From an uncultured Pseudomonadales bacterium (GTDB taxonomy: Bacteria > Pseudomonadota > Gammaproteobacteria > Pseudomonadales > Porticoccaceae), in NCBI GenBank assembly GCA_937998635.1, contig CALLDA010000230.1:1-5743 (forward strand): a DNA stretch of 5,743 nt, written 5' to 3'. Below the pieces are notes generated by a model. That model made no database searches. It was not told the origin of the DNA and saw nothing but the letters and a program-made list of their open reading frames with translations. Of the stretch, positions 5,661 through 5,743 are shown piece by piece; the first letter of the stretch is position 1; each line of letters begins with the position of its first letter. Position numbers and translations under genes: made by a program.

Positions 5661-5743
5661 AAATAAATTCCCGGTTTGTAGCGTTAGTGTAGTGTGAGCG
5701 CCTTCCAGCGACATGAATCTGGCATCATACATTGGTATAAGTG
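5661..5743 (-). other. Upstream region of trxA, promoter not resolved
   Basis: These 83 nt should hold part or all of the trxA promoter. On the minus strand there are -10-like hexamers, TATGAT near the window edge (its -35 would lie outside the window) and TACACT closer to the gene with no good -35. In-frame codons continue upstream from trxA, but the extra residues do not resemble thioredoxin and are probably not translated. Confidence 0.4.

Noticed and set aside
5661..5732. 24-residue N-terminal extension of thioredoxin from an ATG at 5732
   Set aside because: Thioredoxin homology begins exactly at MGDKIVH (5660) with a Shine-Dalgarno-like GGGA upstream, and the extra residues do not look like a signal peptide.
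1..5743. CRISPR array, tRNA, rRNA, insertion sequence, attachment site or phage genes
   Set aside because: I looked on both strands and found no spaced repeats of CRISPR type, no transposase or integrase motifs, no terminal inverted repeats and no structural RNA signature.

Overview
The window is ordinary-looking gammaproteobacterial chromosome of mid GC content, carrying housekeeping genes on both flanks and a two-gene accessory unit in the middle. The assignment to Gammaproteobacteria rests on three things. Rho is a 419-residue protein whose motif positions match the Escherichia coli protein. The trxA-rho gene order is the one familiar from enterics and pseudomonads. The left edge holds the N-terminus of an E. 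coli-type glutamate-cysteine ligase. A marine Cellvibrionales/Spongiibacteraceae-like source is my guess from family memory; the sequence does not prove it.

Left flank (1-608, minus strand): the first 108 codons of gshA, cut by the window edge and starting at TTG. It is preceded 15 nt upstream by a small unrecognised 88-residue gene that probably shares its transcript. A 321-nt divergent intergenic region (609-929) follows, with weak promoter candidates and three 10-bp direct repeats.

Centre (930-3529, plus strand): a two-gene operon. The first gene encodes an HMG-CoA-synthase-fold domain fused to a DUF35 zinc-ribbon/OB-fold domain. The second encodes an SCP2/archaeal-type thiolase. This resembles the archaeal thiolase-DUF35-HMG-CoA synthase complex reduced to two polypeptides. 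However, the HMG-CoA synthase domain appears to lack all three family catalytic residues (Glu, Cys, His), while the thiolase keeps its own. The likely reading is a catalytic thiolase held in a complex by an inactive synthase-fold scaffold whose DUF35 domain helps bind CoA. The substrate is unknown. A strong bidirectional terminator (3565-3596) separates this operon from the convergent rho gene.

Right flank (3634-5660, minus strand): rho and, upstream of it, trxA. The 441-nt gap between them holds a terminator-like hairpin after trxA, a good sigma-70 promoter for rho, and a leader of about 335 nt. The leader transcript is C-rich and G-poor, as expected for Rho-dependent autoregulation. A 146-codon open frame runs antisense through this leader and is treated as doubtful.
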